A DNA stretch of 64,000 bases from Neodontobutis hainanensis (GCA_024349245.1 JALDNG010000108.1:111001-175000); one strand, 5' to 3'; counted from the first letter of the stretch, positions 19,120 through 32,651 are shown. Numbers and translations are program-made. Notes: a model not told the origin generated them from the sequence alone.

Positions 19120-21930
19120 TATCAGAAAAAATGTGTTTCAAGCTGATGTAGGAAGAGTAGCCAAAATCATTTAAAAGTGTTGAAGTATTGAAAATGACTC
19201 CAGTAATGGTTTAGTAGGGATTTTAAATATTACTGGAGGAAATACAGAAAAGACTACTTGGTTTTTAATTGCACGAACAAATAGAGCATAATAACAAGTC
19301 TGATTTGCTTTAAACTGAGCCTAGTCTTTACTGCATTTAAAAGTAATATTTAAGTTTTTTTGAAGAAGGGCTGTATGTAGTATTTGTGTCGGTAACAGCA
19401 TCCAACGGCTCTGTCAGTGAAATGGTGGATTATTCAGGCTGTGAGTCTGTTTAGGAAGATGACTACTGCTATGAAATGCACTCACTAATGAAATTATAAT
19501 GACCGTATTACAGTTAAATAATGTACTTTAAAAACAAAATGTGTAGTGTACTTGTTTGAAAATGCACGTTCTCCTTCATAATGCCCTGTCCACACCGGTC
19601 ACTTGTCTTCTGTGTATTTCTGGTTTAAAGTCATAGTCAAAGCACTCGCCTGGAGACTTTTGCCATGTTAAAGACTTTTAAATCTCTGCTTATTGTTGTC
19701 TTGTTATGAGTGTGCACATATAGTATTATTGTGCACAAACAGTAATGGCAGCATCAGAACTGGAAAAACTACATTTTCCATCACTTTTGTGTTGCTTCGT
19801 TAAACTAGCTTGTTCTCAGACTTTATAGAAAAGTACAGGTGATATAACTGTCTCAAGTACAAGCAGGAAAAGGGAAACAAGGAAAACCGAAGTACCTTAA
19901 AACCCACCAACGCACAGGGAGAACATCCAAACTCCAGAACTTGCTGTGAGGCAACAGTGCAGAAAAGGCCATCATTTTACTGTTAACGACTTGACTGCGA
20001 TAAATCCAATCACCACCAAAATATTCACCTAAAGTACTTGCCCTTTTGCAAATGCTTTTTATGGAAGCCCTCCAACATGTCGAAACAGACTGTCTGGCTT
20101 GTCAAGTTAACCACATACAGCTCTACTTCAAAAATCCCTGCCTGACTTATTTGTTTACACTAAACCGAGTCGACAGCATCGCTCTAACGTCTGCTCCCCA
20201 TTCATTTAATGCCTCTGCTTTGGGACACACAGTTTGTAATCTTTTTTCATCCAGGAATGTTGTGGATATATTGCTGTTTAATTACCAGAAGTACTAGTCT
20301 CCAGTTTATTACACATTTGCACCAATACTTCATGTAGTTTATACAAAGACTGTTATATACAAAGTCATATAAAACATTTATTTTCCCAAACAAGAAGCAA
20401 ACCCCTGTTGTGTGTAAAATATCACTCAGCTTCAGATAAATGTTGTAAATAAGCTTCTTTTAAATATTTGTGAGCACATAAGTGTAATAATGTTTATAAA
20501 TGTGTTATATAAACGTGTATTAAATCATATATGGAGATAGAAAATGACATTAACTGTGATGGTTTATAAAGGCAGCTTGTCTTATTGTAAATGTTAATAC
20601 TGTGGTCTTTTTTAATGTTTTAGACAAATGCCTTTTACACTTTGAAAATACAAGAGTAAAACAATATCAAGTCAGTCTGGCTTTATTTTTATTACACAAA
20701 GAGTTGAACCACATGGCTTTTTCAAATGGGAAGTGCTTCATTGTAATATATAGTTTAAATATAATGTACATTAACAACTATAGGTTCACTACAGAAGATG
20801 GAAACCCACTCCTCCCTAATAATTACACAAAGTGAGAAATTACATTCAGTCAAAATGCTAACTCTGTGGATGTTTTTACAAAAAATCACATTAAAAAACA
20901 TATCTTGGGGATTCCTTTGCTTTTGATTGTGACTATACTTAAAGCAAAAATGTCTGCAGTGTAAAGTTTATGGAGGAAAGTGTCCTATGGTAGCCCTGCA
21001 GGGACATAATGTTGTCTATGTATAAACCTGGAAATAGCTCATATAAGGAAAAATAAATAAATAAATAAATCATTGTAGTTCATAAAAACCCTAAGCTTTA
21101 ATACATGAAGGTGTGCCCAGTTTGTCTACTCTAAACTTTTATTGGAGCAGAAACAGGATAAAATGGAAGTAATGCCTCCTTCCAATGTGTTTAATGGAAA
21201 AAGGGTTTTGTCACAACTCCTAATTTACTTATAGTTTGTACTAATCCAAATCATAAGTAGGATCATAGGTCAATATGTAGCATTTTCTTCAACTGTAGCC
21301 TATACTACAAAAAGTTAAAACCACACACCCTAAAAATGCTTTATAATTAAAATAAACATGAATGAAATGAAACTGGCTTGGTTATGTTTACAAATCACAA
21401 TTACCATCAAACCACAAAAAGGAAGTCATGGGACCAATTAAATCTCTTCATTTAAATCAACACTTCCATCCTTCCAAGTGTGTGCATTCTTCACAACTTT
21501 TCCAGAGTTGAGTTCCCGAAACTTAATAAAAACGTAAAGACCAAGATTTACAAGGGGAAAAAACACTGGTGAGTGCTCTTAATAAATGGTCAGTGTGAGG
21601 TGTATTTTGCCGTTGTTAAAACTCAGAGCTGGCAGCTGTAAACGGAACATTACCGTCACATTGGGGTTTCCCTTATATCAGCTGAGCACCAGGCTGTACC
21701 ACCATTCTCCATTATATCAGCTGAGCACGGACCGTACCACTATCTTTCATTGTAGGAAACACAAGAAAATAGCACGACAAATCCAAATAATGTCATATAA
21801 CTGTACAGCTATCATTGGTGCTCTGTTTTTTATTCACCTGTTGGTATAAAAAGTTTGCTTTATTGAATTGTTGACTATTTACAAGACGTACTTTTCCGTT
21901 AACACCCCTTTACATCTTCAATGGTGGACT
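19120..21930. other. gene B 3' UTR and intergenic up to vps37c
   Basis: No exon is recognised. The stretch holds the MS4A-like gene B 3' UTR, a minus-strand SINE body (19861-19962) and a short AATA run near 21050-21070 that contains AATAAA motifs usable as a polyadenylation signal. A near-duplicate pair containing tatatcagctgagcac lies at about 21675-21730. Confidence 0.45.
19861..19962 (-). repeat. SINE body fragment
   Basis: The minus strand reads gcactgttgcctcacagcaa, then gagtttggatgttctccctg and a tggtgggttttaaggtact-like stretch. This is the conserved body of the teleost tRNA-derived SINE seen again at 48735-48900. The B-box region is missing or degraded. Confidence 0.6.
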
Positions 21931-21934
21931 ATTC

Positions 21935-22418
21935 CCAAAATGGCGGCGGTTTCTGTCACTGTGGAGTGAAACTTTCCTATTTTTATCAAATAATTTACCT
22001 TTTTTTAAAACACTCTGCCCGCTCTAACCACTCGTTAATCGAAGTAAGGATTTACTGAGCACGTCGACGTTTAACACCGCTCTTCAAGACCGAGCTGTGT
22101 CTTTCTTAGCCCCGGTTTTGGACGCCTCTTCGCTGGGCTTCCCTCGAAGTTGACGGCGGCTAAGTGCCTGACATTGCGATCATACCGATTGTTGTTGTCA
22201 GCGATTTTGCTCGTTGCGGAGTCGTCAGGTGAGATTGGACGTGGAGCAAGCATTAGTTGTTTTTCTCGTTTCAATAATAGTGACGATTACCGCCTGGTTG
22301 CTCCCCGTTTTTTTTCAAAAATTCATCCCGTGGACGTCACCTTTCAGTGGAAATAAATAGGTGGTGTTGGATGTCACCACCAGAAAAGATCAGCCCGAGT
22401 TTGGTTTGCTAGCATCGT
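21935..22418 (+). promoter_or_regulatory. vps37c promoter and non-coding first exon
   Basis: CpG-richer segment with a YY1-type motif, AAAATGGCGGC, at 21937-21947. This is typical of TATA-less housekeeping promoters, where it often overlaps the start of the 5' UTR. A strong donor, catcgt|gtgagt, at 22418/22419 would end a non-coding exon that splices to the coding exon at 23039. Exon 1 is inferred from the donor and promoter context only. Confidence 0.5.
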
Positions 22419-23055
22419 GTGAGTACCACGTAATTTTAACTTACATCAACGTCCCTAAGAATTGAAAAGACACTTAGTCCTGTTGCGTGGCCTACTGTTA
22501 TTCCTCACTTCATGAATGTATCGCAGACGTGTATTTAGAGTCCGAGTTAGCCTTTAGACAAATGTATGTCATGTTGTAGCTTAATACTGGGATTATTTAC
22601 AGCTGAAACATGCGGTATTTTTCATTCCTCATTCCTTACGCAGTAGAATTATCCTTGTTTTTCACACCTATAACCTTGTAAACCAAAGTAAAGGTGGGCG
22701 TAATTTTAAACTAATGCCAATTTCCCCTTTTGATAACAATGGAATGACGTTTTTTATATGACCAAAGTCCACTCAAAACCTAAGAAAACCTTAATAAACT
22801 ACTGGGATATTTTGCTTATAAACATTCACTTAGAAATCCTGTTCATTATGGTTTTAATGTCGGAATATGTCATTATTGTAGGAAGCTATGAGACCTTTTA
22901 TAGTTTAAACATATTATATGTAAATGATATACTGTTTAAGCCAAAGTCTACAAATCATTAACATGTTACTAGGCCTGTGAGAGGTGTTTCCAAACAATGT
23001 GTTAAATGTCATTTCCTGTTTTTCTCTTTGACCGACAGCCACACTGGCAAATCAA

Positions 23056-26000
23056 ATGGAGAAGCTCCAGGACCTGAGCCAATCAGAGCTCCAGGAGCTG
23101 CTGGATAACCCCGAGAGAGTGGAGGCTATGGCTCTGGAGTCTGACGAGGTAAAAAGAAAAATGAGATTACACATCAGCACTGCTGTTAGCACAAGAAGAG
23201 TCATGCTGTGGGTTTAGTCATGTTTTTAATGTTCAGTTTTAGTTACTCTTTTTGGAAAGCGTGATAAGTTTACCCAGTTTCTATTTTACATAAACAATGT
23301 TCTTTCATTTTTTTCTAAACCAAAAAAATTATACTGTTTTTATTGAATCAAACTACTAAGATTATTTTGTTAAAAATATTGTAAGGATTGGTAAAAGTGC
23401 CCTAGATCCAATTCACTCAACCTTAGACCTTAAGTGTTTTGTTTCTTTCTTTTCTTTCTCAAATCTGTCAGTTCAGTAAGGCTTGGGTCCTTTTCTCTGA
23501 ATGTTCTGGTTTTATCATCTCTTACAAAAATATAAATTATATTTTGTCCTTTCATTAGCATTACATTATGTCACCGGAAACTGCATGTATAATGGCTTTC
23601 TGAGGAACAAAATTATAACAATTAAAGTACTCTATTAGGAAATAAAACACTTAGAAAGCCTGCCTGATCGCAATTGCTTTGTAAACAGTAAAACATAAGG
23701 AAATATATTGACATGATGCCCGAGAGATGTGTTGCTGTAACTGCTGCCAAAGTGGACACACCAAATATTAAAGTTATAAAATTAAATTACATTTTATACT
23801 GTAGGTCACTTCCTTTTATAACACTAACTGCTCAAACTGTCTCGTGAGTTTACTGATAACAGTTTACAGTTGATTTAGGAAAATTAATACTACAACTAAA
23901 GCACCCACCCATGTTTTCTGTTTCTCTACTCGTTTTATTGTCCCACAGTCAAATTATTGTTATTAGATCAATACATACATTAAAGCTACAGCCCAAATGC
24001 TGCTATAAATATCTAAATTAGATCGTAATGTGAAGGATCTGAAGTGTTGTTTATGTGATATGTTTGTTCTTATTATCTTAAAGGTGGTTTTGATATTATG
24101 TGTAGATCATGTTGATGTTGAGTATTTTATAATATGTTTTAAACAGATAAAGGAGAATGTTTGGGGATGGTGCTGAACTAATGAGTGAGAGCATTGTTTT
24201 TCTCTTTGATTAGCTCCAAATCTGTTTGAATCAGATTAAGGCCAGTTTGAATGTGTTCATATGACTCTGGTTCACACAGGCCTTGTCTCCCAAAATACTA
24301 CAAGTACTCTTTATTTTCCAGAAATTGTGCATCTTTTATATCCCAACAATTATGAAACAAACCTCAGCCTTTTGTGTTGAACAGGGATAAAAATAAAAAC
24401 TTTCCTGTAATTAGTCGGTGGCCATTTGCCTTTTAAACACACAGCAGTTATTAGTGTAATTTTAGCTTTATGTATAAAATATAGAAATGTCTATTGTTAT
24501 TGACCAAGTCATGTCAAGACCAAGACCATGTCAGGGCAAGACCAGGTCAAGACCGAATGAAGACCAGAATCAGGGCACAATACATTGTAATAGATACAAA
24601 GGCACAGTTAAACAATCTGAACAGTCCAAGTCCAGACTCATGGAGGTCAGTGTTTGAAGGAGACAGAGTTAGTCCTGTCTTAGACCAGGTCCAGACTCAT
24701 TAAGGTTAGTGTTTGGTGAAGGAGACAGAGTTAGTCCAGTCTTAGACCAGGTCCAGACTCACGGAGGTCAGTGTTTGAAGGAGACAGAGTTAGTCCAGTC
24801 TTAGACCAGGTCCAGACTCATGGAGGTCAGTGTTTGAAGGAGACAGAGTTAGTCCAGTCTTAGACCAGGTCCAGACTCATTAAGGTTAGTGTTTGGTGAA
24901 GGAGGGTTAGAACAAGATTTTTTATTAAATATAAAATGATTGAGGTTTTAATGTAATCCAAAGAATAGTCACATATACTATGACAAGACCAAGACTTTTA
25001 CAAAATAGTAATAGTGTCAAGACAAGATCAGTCGTGACTGCCAGCTTGGCAAAAATAGCTTGTGGCTGCTTTGTAAACACACTTGGAATTGTTCTTGGAG
25101 TAATTAACTGAAGGTTTTGAGTGGTTAAACCCAGACACTAACCAAATAGAAACTGCTTTAACCTGCTTAAAACTGGATGTAGACAGCTTTAACATGGTTT
25201 AAAATGGACCTAAAGTGGATTTAAACTGGTAACAGATGGGTTTAGATATGTTTAAAGTAGTTTAATCTGAACCATAAGTAGTTTTGAGGGGCTCTAAGTA
25301 AGTTATAGGGATGATTCAGCCTGGTTATAACCACATTTAAATGAGTTTTACTTGGCCGGGTATTATCTTTCTAAACTATTACTGTCTTGTATAATAAATA
25401 ATGATTGAAATAGTGTATTTAATTGTCTGTTATTATTTCAGATCCAGAACATACAGTTGGAGAGAGAGATGGCGTTAGCGGCGAACAGAAGCCTGGCCGA
25501 GCAGAACCTGGACAAAAAGCCTTATCTGGAGTCACAGAAGGAGGCCCTGGTGGAGAGATATCTTCAGCTGGATTCTGTCAGAGAAAAATACAAAGAGCAC
25601 TGTGCCCAGAAAGGTAGGAACAGGAGACAACAGAGCTGCAGGGATGAGGAGGTGAAGAGAAATGCCGTATTCATGTGCTCTTCAGATGATTGTTTTCAGA
25701 TTTGTAAAGTGGGACTGATAATGTTGCCGTTCTCAGTCTGTTCCAGTAATTAGTCATTTATTTATTATCATTTAACACCACAAAATTAAGTCAGGTTAGA
25801 CTAAAGTTACCCCTTTTTACTCAAATATCTATGACTACACTAATTAAACTGTGTATAAACATCTTTTTTGAGTCTGCTGCAGTATAATTTATGGTACATT
25901 GAGCCATTTCAACACATCATTTCTGTGAACATTTTGGTGGTGTTAAAACTGAATAATAAACCGTCCAGACTCTCTCTAGTGTTCAAAGTAAGTGGGAGTT

Positions 26001-28519
26001 TTTTTTTAGATGCAACAGACTGAGTTTTTCTACTGAGTCACAGTTAGAAGAGGAGAGTTTGTGGATAAGGGCTTGATCTGATTGAACTGATGGGAACTTT
26101 GTGATGAACAATGATGGAAAAGTCGCACCTTAGACGTCTGTGTGCCGTTTATTTTTCTATTGAACCGTATCAGAATTCAATGGAAAGCAGAACAATAGTG
26201 TCAGGTCAAGTTAAGTAATATAAAATGTTTTTTCTAGGTTAAAAAATATTCCCCCGATGAAGACGCTTTTGTATGAATTTATTTTTAAGTTTATAAGTAT
26301 TTTTTATTCATTATGTCACATACAGCGTTTAGAGCTGATGCAATTTGAAAAGCTCGTCCCTCAACATGCCACAGGAACATGTTTAATTTAATTTATTGTT
26401 TTCTATTGGCAGAGCATTGTAGCCAAACTATTCATCCAAATGAATGCATTGTATTAATCAACTTTAATTTCTACTTTATGGCCAAACTAAACAAAGACAT
26501 CCATGAGTTTTATTTTATTTATTTGTTTTTATCTAAATCTGACTATGGTTGTGTTAAATGTGCTATGGAAATAAATTTAACAAGACTTGACTAAAAAGAT
26601 ATTTAAATATCACAAGTCATATTGTTTTTGCATTAACCAGTCTAAATCCATTTTATTTGGCCAGAAACAAATGGTAATCAAATATTATAAGATTTGGATA
26701 ACGTCAGACTCCATGTTGTTGTTCACCATGCGAGCAGGTGTTCAAATCTCTTTTTGGGTTTGTTCAATGTGTCCGACGCCTCGTGAACCCAGCACAGTCT
26801 CTCTGACTCACGAGTCGTGTCCTACTGTTGAGCAGCCGGTGCAAAATGTCACAGAAGTGGGTTTGTCCAGAGTCTGAAGGAGATGGAAAAAGGAGCATTG
26901 TGTGTGTGTTTTTGTTCTTTTATAAACTCACTTACACTTTACTTTGTTTATTAAAAGTCACATCCCACGGTCAGAGTCACATAAGACCTAAAGCTGAGCT
27001 GAAGGGAACCAGTTTTTCCTGTGTAGTATTGTGTTGAATATTTGTCTCCTGTGTATTAAGTCCCTTCTTGTGCTTCTCTTTCAGATGGGATGGTGGGTCA
27101 AGTGTCTCCTGAAGCATTGTTTTCCAGACTTCAGACTGAGAGCAGCAAAACAGAGGAGGAGTCAGAGGTTAGTCATTTAACACCACATTTGACCTAATTA
27201 TTAAAAAAGGAAAGTGTATTATCAGGTATATCCAGAGCGTTCCTAAAGCCTGGGACAAATGAGTCTTCACAGATTTAAGAATGTGGGAGATCACTGACAT
27301 AAGGACAGTTTTAACCTGTTTAAATGTCATGTCAAGAGCACGCTCGCACTAGAACCAGTTGATCTCTCAACCAGGAGGTCTCAAACTGTTCCCTGGTCGT
27401 TTTTAACCGATAAGAATGATAATCATGTATAAATATGATATATATATGTTTGCAAATTAAGGGACACACCCATTGGTTGTTGGTTTTTCCACTGACTTTG
27501 TCGCCTTAAACAGAGAAACAGTTAAAAAAAGATTATGGTATTGCATCGGCCTAATGCTGAGCTAAAGGTTTATGGTAAGCTTAGCTCTTCAGTCAAAGAT
27601 GATGTATTAGTGTTATGAAGTTAAATATTACCAAAGAAGTTTTTGGTTAATGCAGCTTGTAATATAATTATTTTTACTTGTGTACAGATTTCAAGTACTT
27701 TTCCCATTTCTGATTAGAAATGATCAGCTCTTGACCTGTTCGTCTGATTAAAAAGACAAGCTATTATCATTTCTGTGTGCCAACATATACTAATTGTTTA
27801 TTTTCTCTTCCTGCAGACACTTGCCGATGAGTTTCTCGAAGGCTCTCTGCCGCTGGACTCCTTCCTCGACCGTTTCCTCACACTGCGCTCCCTCGCTCAC
27901 AAAAGACGAGTGCGGATAGAGAAGCTCCAGGACATCCTTCGACAGAGGAGCGAAAGTAACGCCATGACATCAACCATCGGCGCCAACCAGGACTCGACCT
28001 CGATGCCTTCACCCTGGAGCCAACAGACGACTTCCTCTTCCAGCAACAACCCCGCGAATCAGCCGCAGCTCAACTCCAAAGTGTCTCAGCCGGCTCCTTC
28101 TCCCGCAGCTGCGTCCTCTGGGCTCCCTTACACCCCGTATCCCGTCTGTCCTCCGAACCCTCAACCCATCCCAGCAGCAGCAGCGGCGGCGGTAGCGTCC
28201 GGTCCTGCCAAACCTCCTGCACAGTTTCCTCCATATCCAAGCGCTGGTTCGTCTTTTACCCCAGCGGGAGGCTACACCGGGCCCAGACCAGCCTTCGGGC
28301 CGCCGGCTGCATCTGGTTGTCCTTACCCCACGCAGCCAGCCTTCACCGGGCCACACCCAGGCTCTGCGTTCGGGCAGTACACCCCCAGCCAACCTCCCAG
28401 TGGTCCGGCGCCCTACCCAGCGTCCTACTCCTACGGCGGCTACAGCTACCCAGCCGGGCAGTCGCCACGGGAGACCCATCTACAGACCGGGATATGGAGT
28501 ACCACAGCCATACTCCTGA
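23056..28519 (+). CDS. vps37c: VPS37C, ESCRT-I subunit (C-terminal frameshift)
   Basis: Subunit of the ESCRT-I complex, which with TSG101, VPS28 and MVB12/UBAP1 sorts ubiquitinated cargo into multivesicular bodies. Coding exons are 23056-23148, 25442-25613, 27085-27167 and 27817-28519. The first three give the helical Mod(r) domain, about residues 1-155 with the start of the fourth: MEKLQDLSQSELQELLDNPE, LEREMALAANRSLAEQNL, ALVERYLQLDSVREKY, then DEFLEGSLPLDSFLDRFL and HKRRVRIEKLQDIL. The rest is Pro/Tyr/Gly/Ala-rich with PYP and Tyr-Gly repeats, as in VPS37C rather than the shorter VPS37A/B/D tails. Around 28464-28480 the reading frame appears to shift by one base. The alternate frame continues IYRPGYGVPQPYS and stops at 28517-28519, whereas the original frame runs 46 codons into hydrophobic, non-Pro/Tyr sequence and stops near 28657. 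The product is about 350 aa, as expected for the family. Confidence 0.88.
24630..24906 (+). repeat. tandem repeat with alternating 59- and 62-bp units
   Basis: Successive units start at 24689, 24751, 24810 and 24869, with a diverged first unit from about 24630. Two variants occur: A (59 bp, catggaggtcagtgtttgaa) and B (62 bp, cattaaggttagtgtttggt). The order is A, B, A, A, B. The copies are otherwise almost identical, so expansion is recent. It lies in the first coding intron of vps37c. An AAGACCA-rich region precedes it (24500-24580). Confidence 0.8.
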
Positions 28520-28954
28520 AAGCACTACTGTTTCTGCTCAATCCTCCTTTATCTCCAGTTCCTCCTTTTATTTGTTCACCCCAGGTTCTCCAGGAGGTCT
28601 CTCGCTTTACTTCTCTATGTTGCACTATTTCTCCCTTTCTCTTAATGTACGTCTGTTGAACCCCCTTCCCCCCTTCCTACACTAGTCTCAGGTCGTTGCG
28701 TTGTGTTTAAGTGTAAAAAAAAAAAACACATTGTACCTGGCCCCTTTTCTCTATATATCATCACCTTTCACTCCCATTTTCAGTTGGTCTGTTTCCACTG
28801 GAGCGGTACGGTACAGGACGGGTCACTATGGGTCAGTTTTTGTTTTCTAACACTGTGTACAGTTGCTGAAAGGCGGATTTCAACATTGCACTTGTTTTAT
28901 TGGATAATAGAAAATCCTTAAACAAAAATATAAAAGGAAACAAATGTTTTCTCA

Positions 28955-28960
28955 AATAAA
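28955..28960 (+). terminator. polyadenylation signal of vps37c
   Basis: AATAAA about 435 bases after the inferred stop, followed immediately by a GT/T-rich element (gcttgtcttgttcttgttca), the expected downstream element for cleavage and polyadenylation. Confidence 0.6.
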
Positions 28961-29539
28961 GCTTGTCTTGTTCTTGTTCATATTATGAGAAAGACGAATG
29001 AGAAATGTCTTTTTTTAAACTCAAGTCTCAGTAGTCTGCCTTTTACAAGGTTTTAATTAAAAATGGTGCATTTACTGCCTTCATCAAACTTAACTTGAGC
29101 AGATCTTGTGACAGGAAAGAGTGAAGAAAAAGAACAATAGAGTGAATATTTCAATGGGTCCGAAGTATTCAAAATGTCAAAAACAGGTGCTGTTTAGACT
29201 CTACCGTTGATATCTTTTACATCCATCTACACACAATCAAACTGTAGTTGAGTGGTAACAATGCAACTAACAATCACTAAATGAACAATTTATAGATGCT
29301 GAAATATACAAACTTAAACAATTTATAACTTAATGGTGATTATTATTGTAGGAGTAAGGCTTCAATAATAAAGTATTAACAACATGGTTAACAAAGCAGT
29401 TGGTAAACATTAATAATCATTAGGTTATAAATGTAGTTATTTAGGTTTTTAGTCTTCAATAATAAGCTTATCTCTGTTCATACTCTCAATATGAACATGG
29501 TGGGCATGAACCAAAAGAACAAGCAGCAGGTGACTGAGT

Positions 29540-29765
29540 GCTCCCTTAGAGACAGGCAGAGCAGCTCAGAGTAGAGCCACTGCTCCTTCACGAGGAGCAG
29601 CTGAGGCTGTGTTCCAGGCATGTCCCATCAGGAGGAGGGCCCGGGGAAGGCCCAGGACACACTCGAGGGATGATATGTCTCGGCTGGCCTGTGAAAGTCT
29701 CAATATTCCCCTGAAAGAGCCGGATGAGGTGTCTAGGGAGAGGGAATACTGCTGCTCCAGAATCA
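29540..29765 (+). mobile_element. LINE 3' fragment
   Basis: Degraded copy of the family at 7640-8759. It keeps the stretch from ctcccttagagacaggcaga through cagagtagagccactgctcc and gaggagggcccggggaaggc to the aatattcccctgaaagagcc region. There are several deletions and no open frame. It is 5'-truncated and intergenic. Confidence 0.65.
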
Positions 29766-32200
29766 GAGAAAGTTGAATGGAAATGATATTTCAGCACAGA
29801 TAAATTGTTTCAATCAATAACTTATTGTTAATTATATGTTTATTGATTGTCTATTACCAAAATAGTCTGTTAGTTATAAAGTGGAGAAGTATACGACTGA
29901 ACCTCCAGTTTCTCAAAGCAACAAAGAGAAGTTTGTTTTAAATATGCACTTATGTAGTCTTCTGTCCAACACACCACAGTGAAGGTACTATGGCCTAAAC
30001 TGTACTGTACTGCTCTGTGTCAACATTGCTTTTGTGGTTCTTTGTCAGAAAAACATTTTTAAAAACTCACAATTGCACTCCCTCTTTATATCCATTGTAT
30101 TCATTTGAAAATATGCTGTTGTAAAATCACTGACTTGGCCACTTTTAGTCACGAGCGTTCTTACTTACTTTTAAGCAACAGAACTTAAATGGAGGTTTAC
30201 CCCAAAAGCAGTCGATGAGTTTCATTATTTTAAAGGCACCGGAATGAAAAAATAATAATACAATCCTTACTGTTATTATGCATGACACCATTTCACAGTG
30301 TGGTTTATCAGCTCTTCCTACTCTTTTAGTTCATTTGCACATTTTATTGTGGGTTAAAATACTGCCAATAATCCATTAAAACACACACAATTTCTTAGTT
30401 TTAATTTTAACCAAAGAATAAGAATAGACAGTATATTTTATTTCAAGATGAAAGGTTATTGTCACAGATACATACTGACCATCGACATGACGCACTTCTG
30501 TTGATCAAAAATCAGCAGGAGGCTTATGTAATGCTATTTTAGTTTTTATTTGGCAATGTTCATCTGCTGCGTTTGTTTAAAAAAATAATCTGAAGGTCGT
30601 AATTATGATTTTGACCACTTGGAGGCGACAAAAGAACATTAACAGAACATAAGCTCAAACCCTAAAGGGTTAGTATAGACTGTATTTTGTAAATGTGTGT
30701 AGTTGTCAGCACATTCCCAGTTTGAAGAAGCAGACAGGAGCAACGTTACAGAGACTAAACCGTGTACAGTCATCGAACATATGTTGCTGAGTAATTGTGC
30801 AAACTGTGGTTCTAACTTTTGGACAAATGAGTAATCGGAAAAACGAGAACAAGAGTAGGAGTGCATCAGCAACTCAACACAATCAGGTGCTTTATTGATT
30901 AAAAACACATAGAAAATCTAGTTTGAATGACAGATAAACTAGTTGCAGCTGAATTCGACAATCAATCTTGACCTGATCTAAGCAAAGTATTTAGTGGCTC
31001 ATTCTGACCAATGAGGTGACAGATCTGACAGGTCTGGGCGTGGTTCAAGTTTGAAGTTGAAGCGACCGTTTAACCGTTACAAACATAAACGACAAGCTGC
31101 TCTGATTGGATTAAAATGCTGTTGATCAGGGCAAGTTTATTTGAATGATACAATTCAAAGTGTTTTTAGAGAGCTAGGGTAAAAGCACAAATACAGCAAT
31201 TATTAATAAAATAAATTAAGATTAATCACAAAACTCAAAGGGAGTCGAGCCTGCCTCACCTCTTCTGCATAAAACTGAAACACTCCATCGAGTTTAGTCC
31301 TGACCCTGGGACTCTGACAGCTTTCTTTTTTTTAAATGATTGTAAAACTGTAGGGCTAACAAAGAAAGCTGAGGCACTGGCTGCATAGAAAAATAAAATA
31401 AGTGACATACAGATGTGTTTAGCTGTCCCTTGTTAAATCTGTCATTGCTCCTGTCTGCTTCTCCAAACTGAGCTCACAATTACTTCCTGTATCTCATCGA
31501 CCCACTTTTACAAAATCCAGGACTATCTTTTTAAATGGTGGAATTCCAGCCTTAACGTTTGTGTTTTATTCATTGTAAAGAAAACACAGTATAGAAAATA
31601 TAATAATGACAAAAGACAGTCTGCTTTCATCACTAATATTTTGTCTATTTGAGCTAAATGTCAGACTATTTCTTCACAATACAAAGGTTAAACCAGGACT
31701 GACTGCCTCACATCGTTCAGTGTCTGTCTCTCGCTCATAACCTCTCGATACGAGACAATGATATTTCAATTGAGTCTCTAATCCATTTAAATCAGGCTCC
31801 GGTTTCACCCAGTTCCCATTTTGTCTGTCTTTCTCCATCTGTTTTCTCTCATCTGTCTTCTTCTTCTTCTTCTTCTCCTCAGATTTTGCTCGTTAAACAT
31901 GAACTGATGCTTGACAATGACGACAGATGAAAAATAGTTTTATTTCCATAAGTTCACACGATCAGTGAGAATATATGTGCTTTGTATAGTTGAGTGAAAA
32001 TAAGAAGGTTTGGGTCAATTCTGTATCAATTTAATCAATTTATATAGTTTCCATAAAGAAGGTTTTTGAATATAGTCTTGTAGTGTTTGGGGGGGTCTAA
32101 AATAGTATATGATGCAATGTGTTCAATGAAACTCAACATTTCATCTGAAATAGATGTAGTGTTATTATAGTATTTACTGTAATGGAGTTCTTAAAATTCT

Positions 32201-32651
32201 AAAAAAAGGTCACCTATTCTGCTTTTTTTGCATTTTCTCTTCCACTTTATTTAACTGTGGAAGTTAATCAGGTTACAACAACTCCCTACATTTTGCAAAA
32301 CCTGTGCTTGAAGATGCTTGACAAACCTGACCAGATCTTTCTCAAAAGTCTGACAGATTTATGTAAAACAACAAAAGTGTGACATAAAACAGTTCATTAG
32401 AAACATATTTAACATATTCTCTTTTTTATTTTATTTACTTTTTAATGGAAATACTACTTATGGACTTACAGACAGGGCCCACTGACAGTATGGAGGGGAG
32501 GGGCTTAAAGGAACAGACATTTTATTTTTAAGATGTATTTAATAAACAGTTAAAAAAATAAAATAAAGATATACTGTATGTAAATCTGTTTTAATAAACC
32601 TAAAATAAACAATATTAATATCTGTAAAAAGCATTAAAGGTGACCTTTAAT
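32201..32651. mobile_element. candidate MITE with terminal inverted repeats
   Basis: Left end aaaggtcacctattctgctt (from about 32205) and the complement of the right end, aaaggtcacctttaatgctt (32628-32648), match over about 23 of 26 positions. They enclose about 450 bp of non-coding AT-rich DNA. This is the architecture of a non-autonomous DNA transposon. Target-site duplications are not clear, and the superfamily cannot be decided. Confidence 0.5.

Noticed and set aside
28009..28525. Minus-strand Arg/Gly-rich open frames opposite vps37c
   Set aside because: They are complement shadows of the GC-rich Pro/Ala-coding exon.
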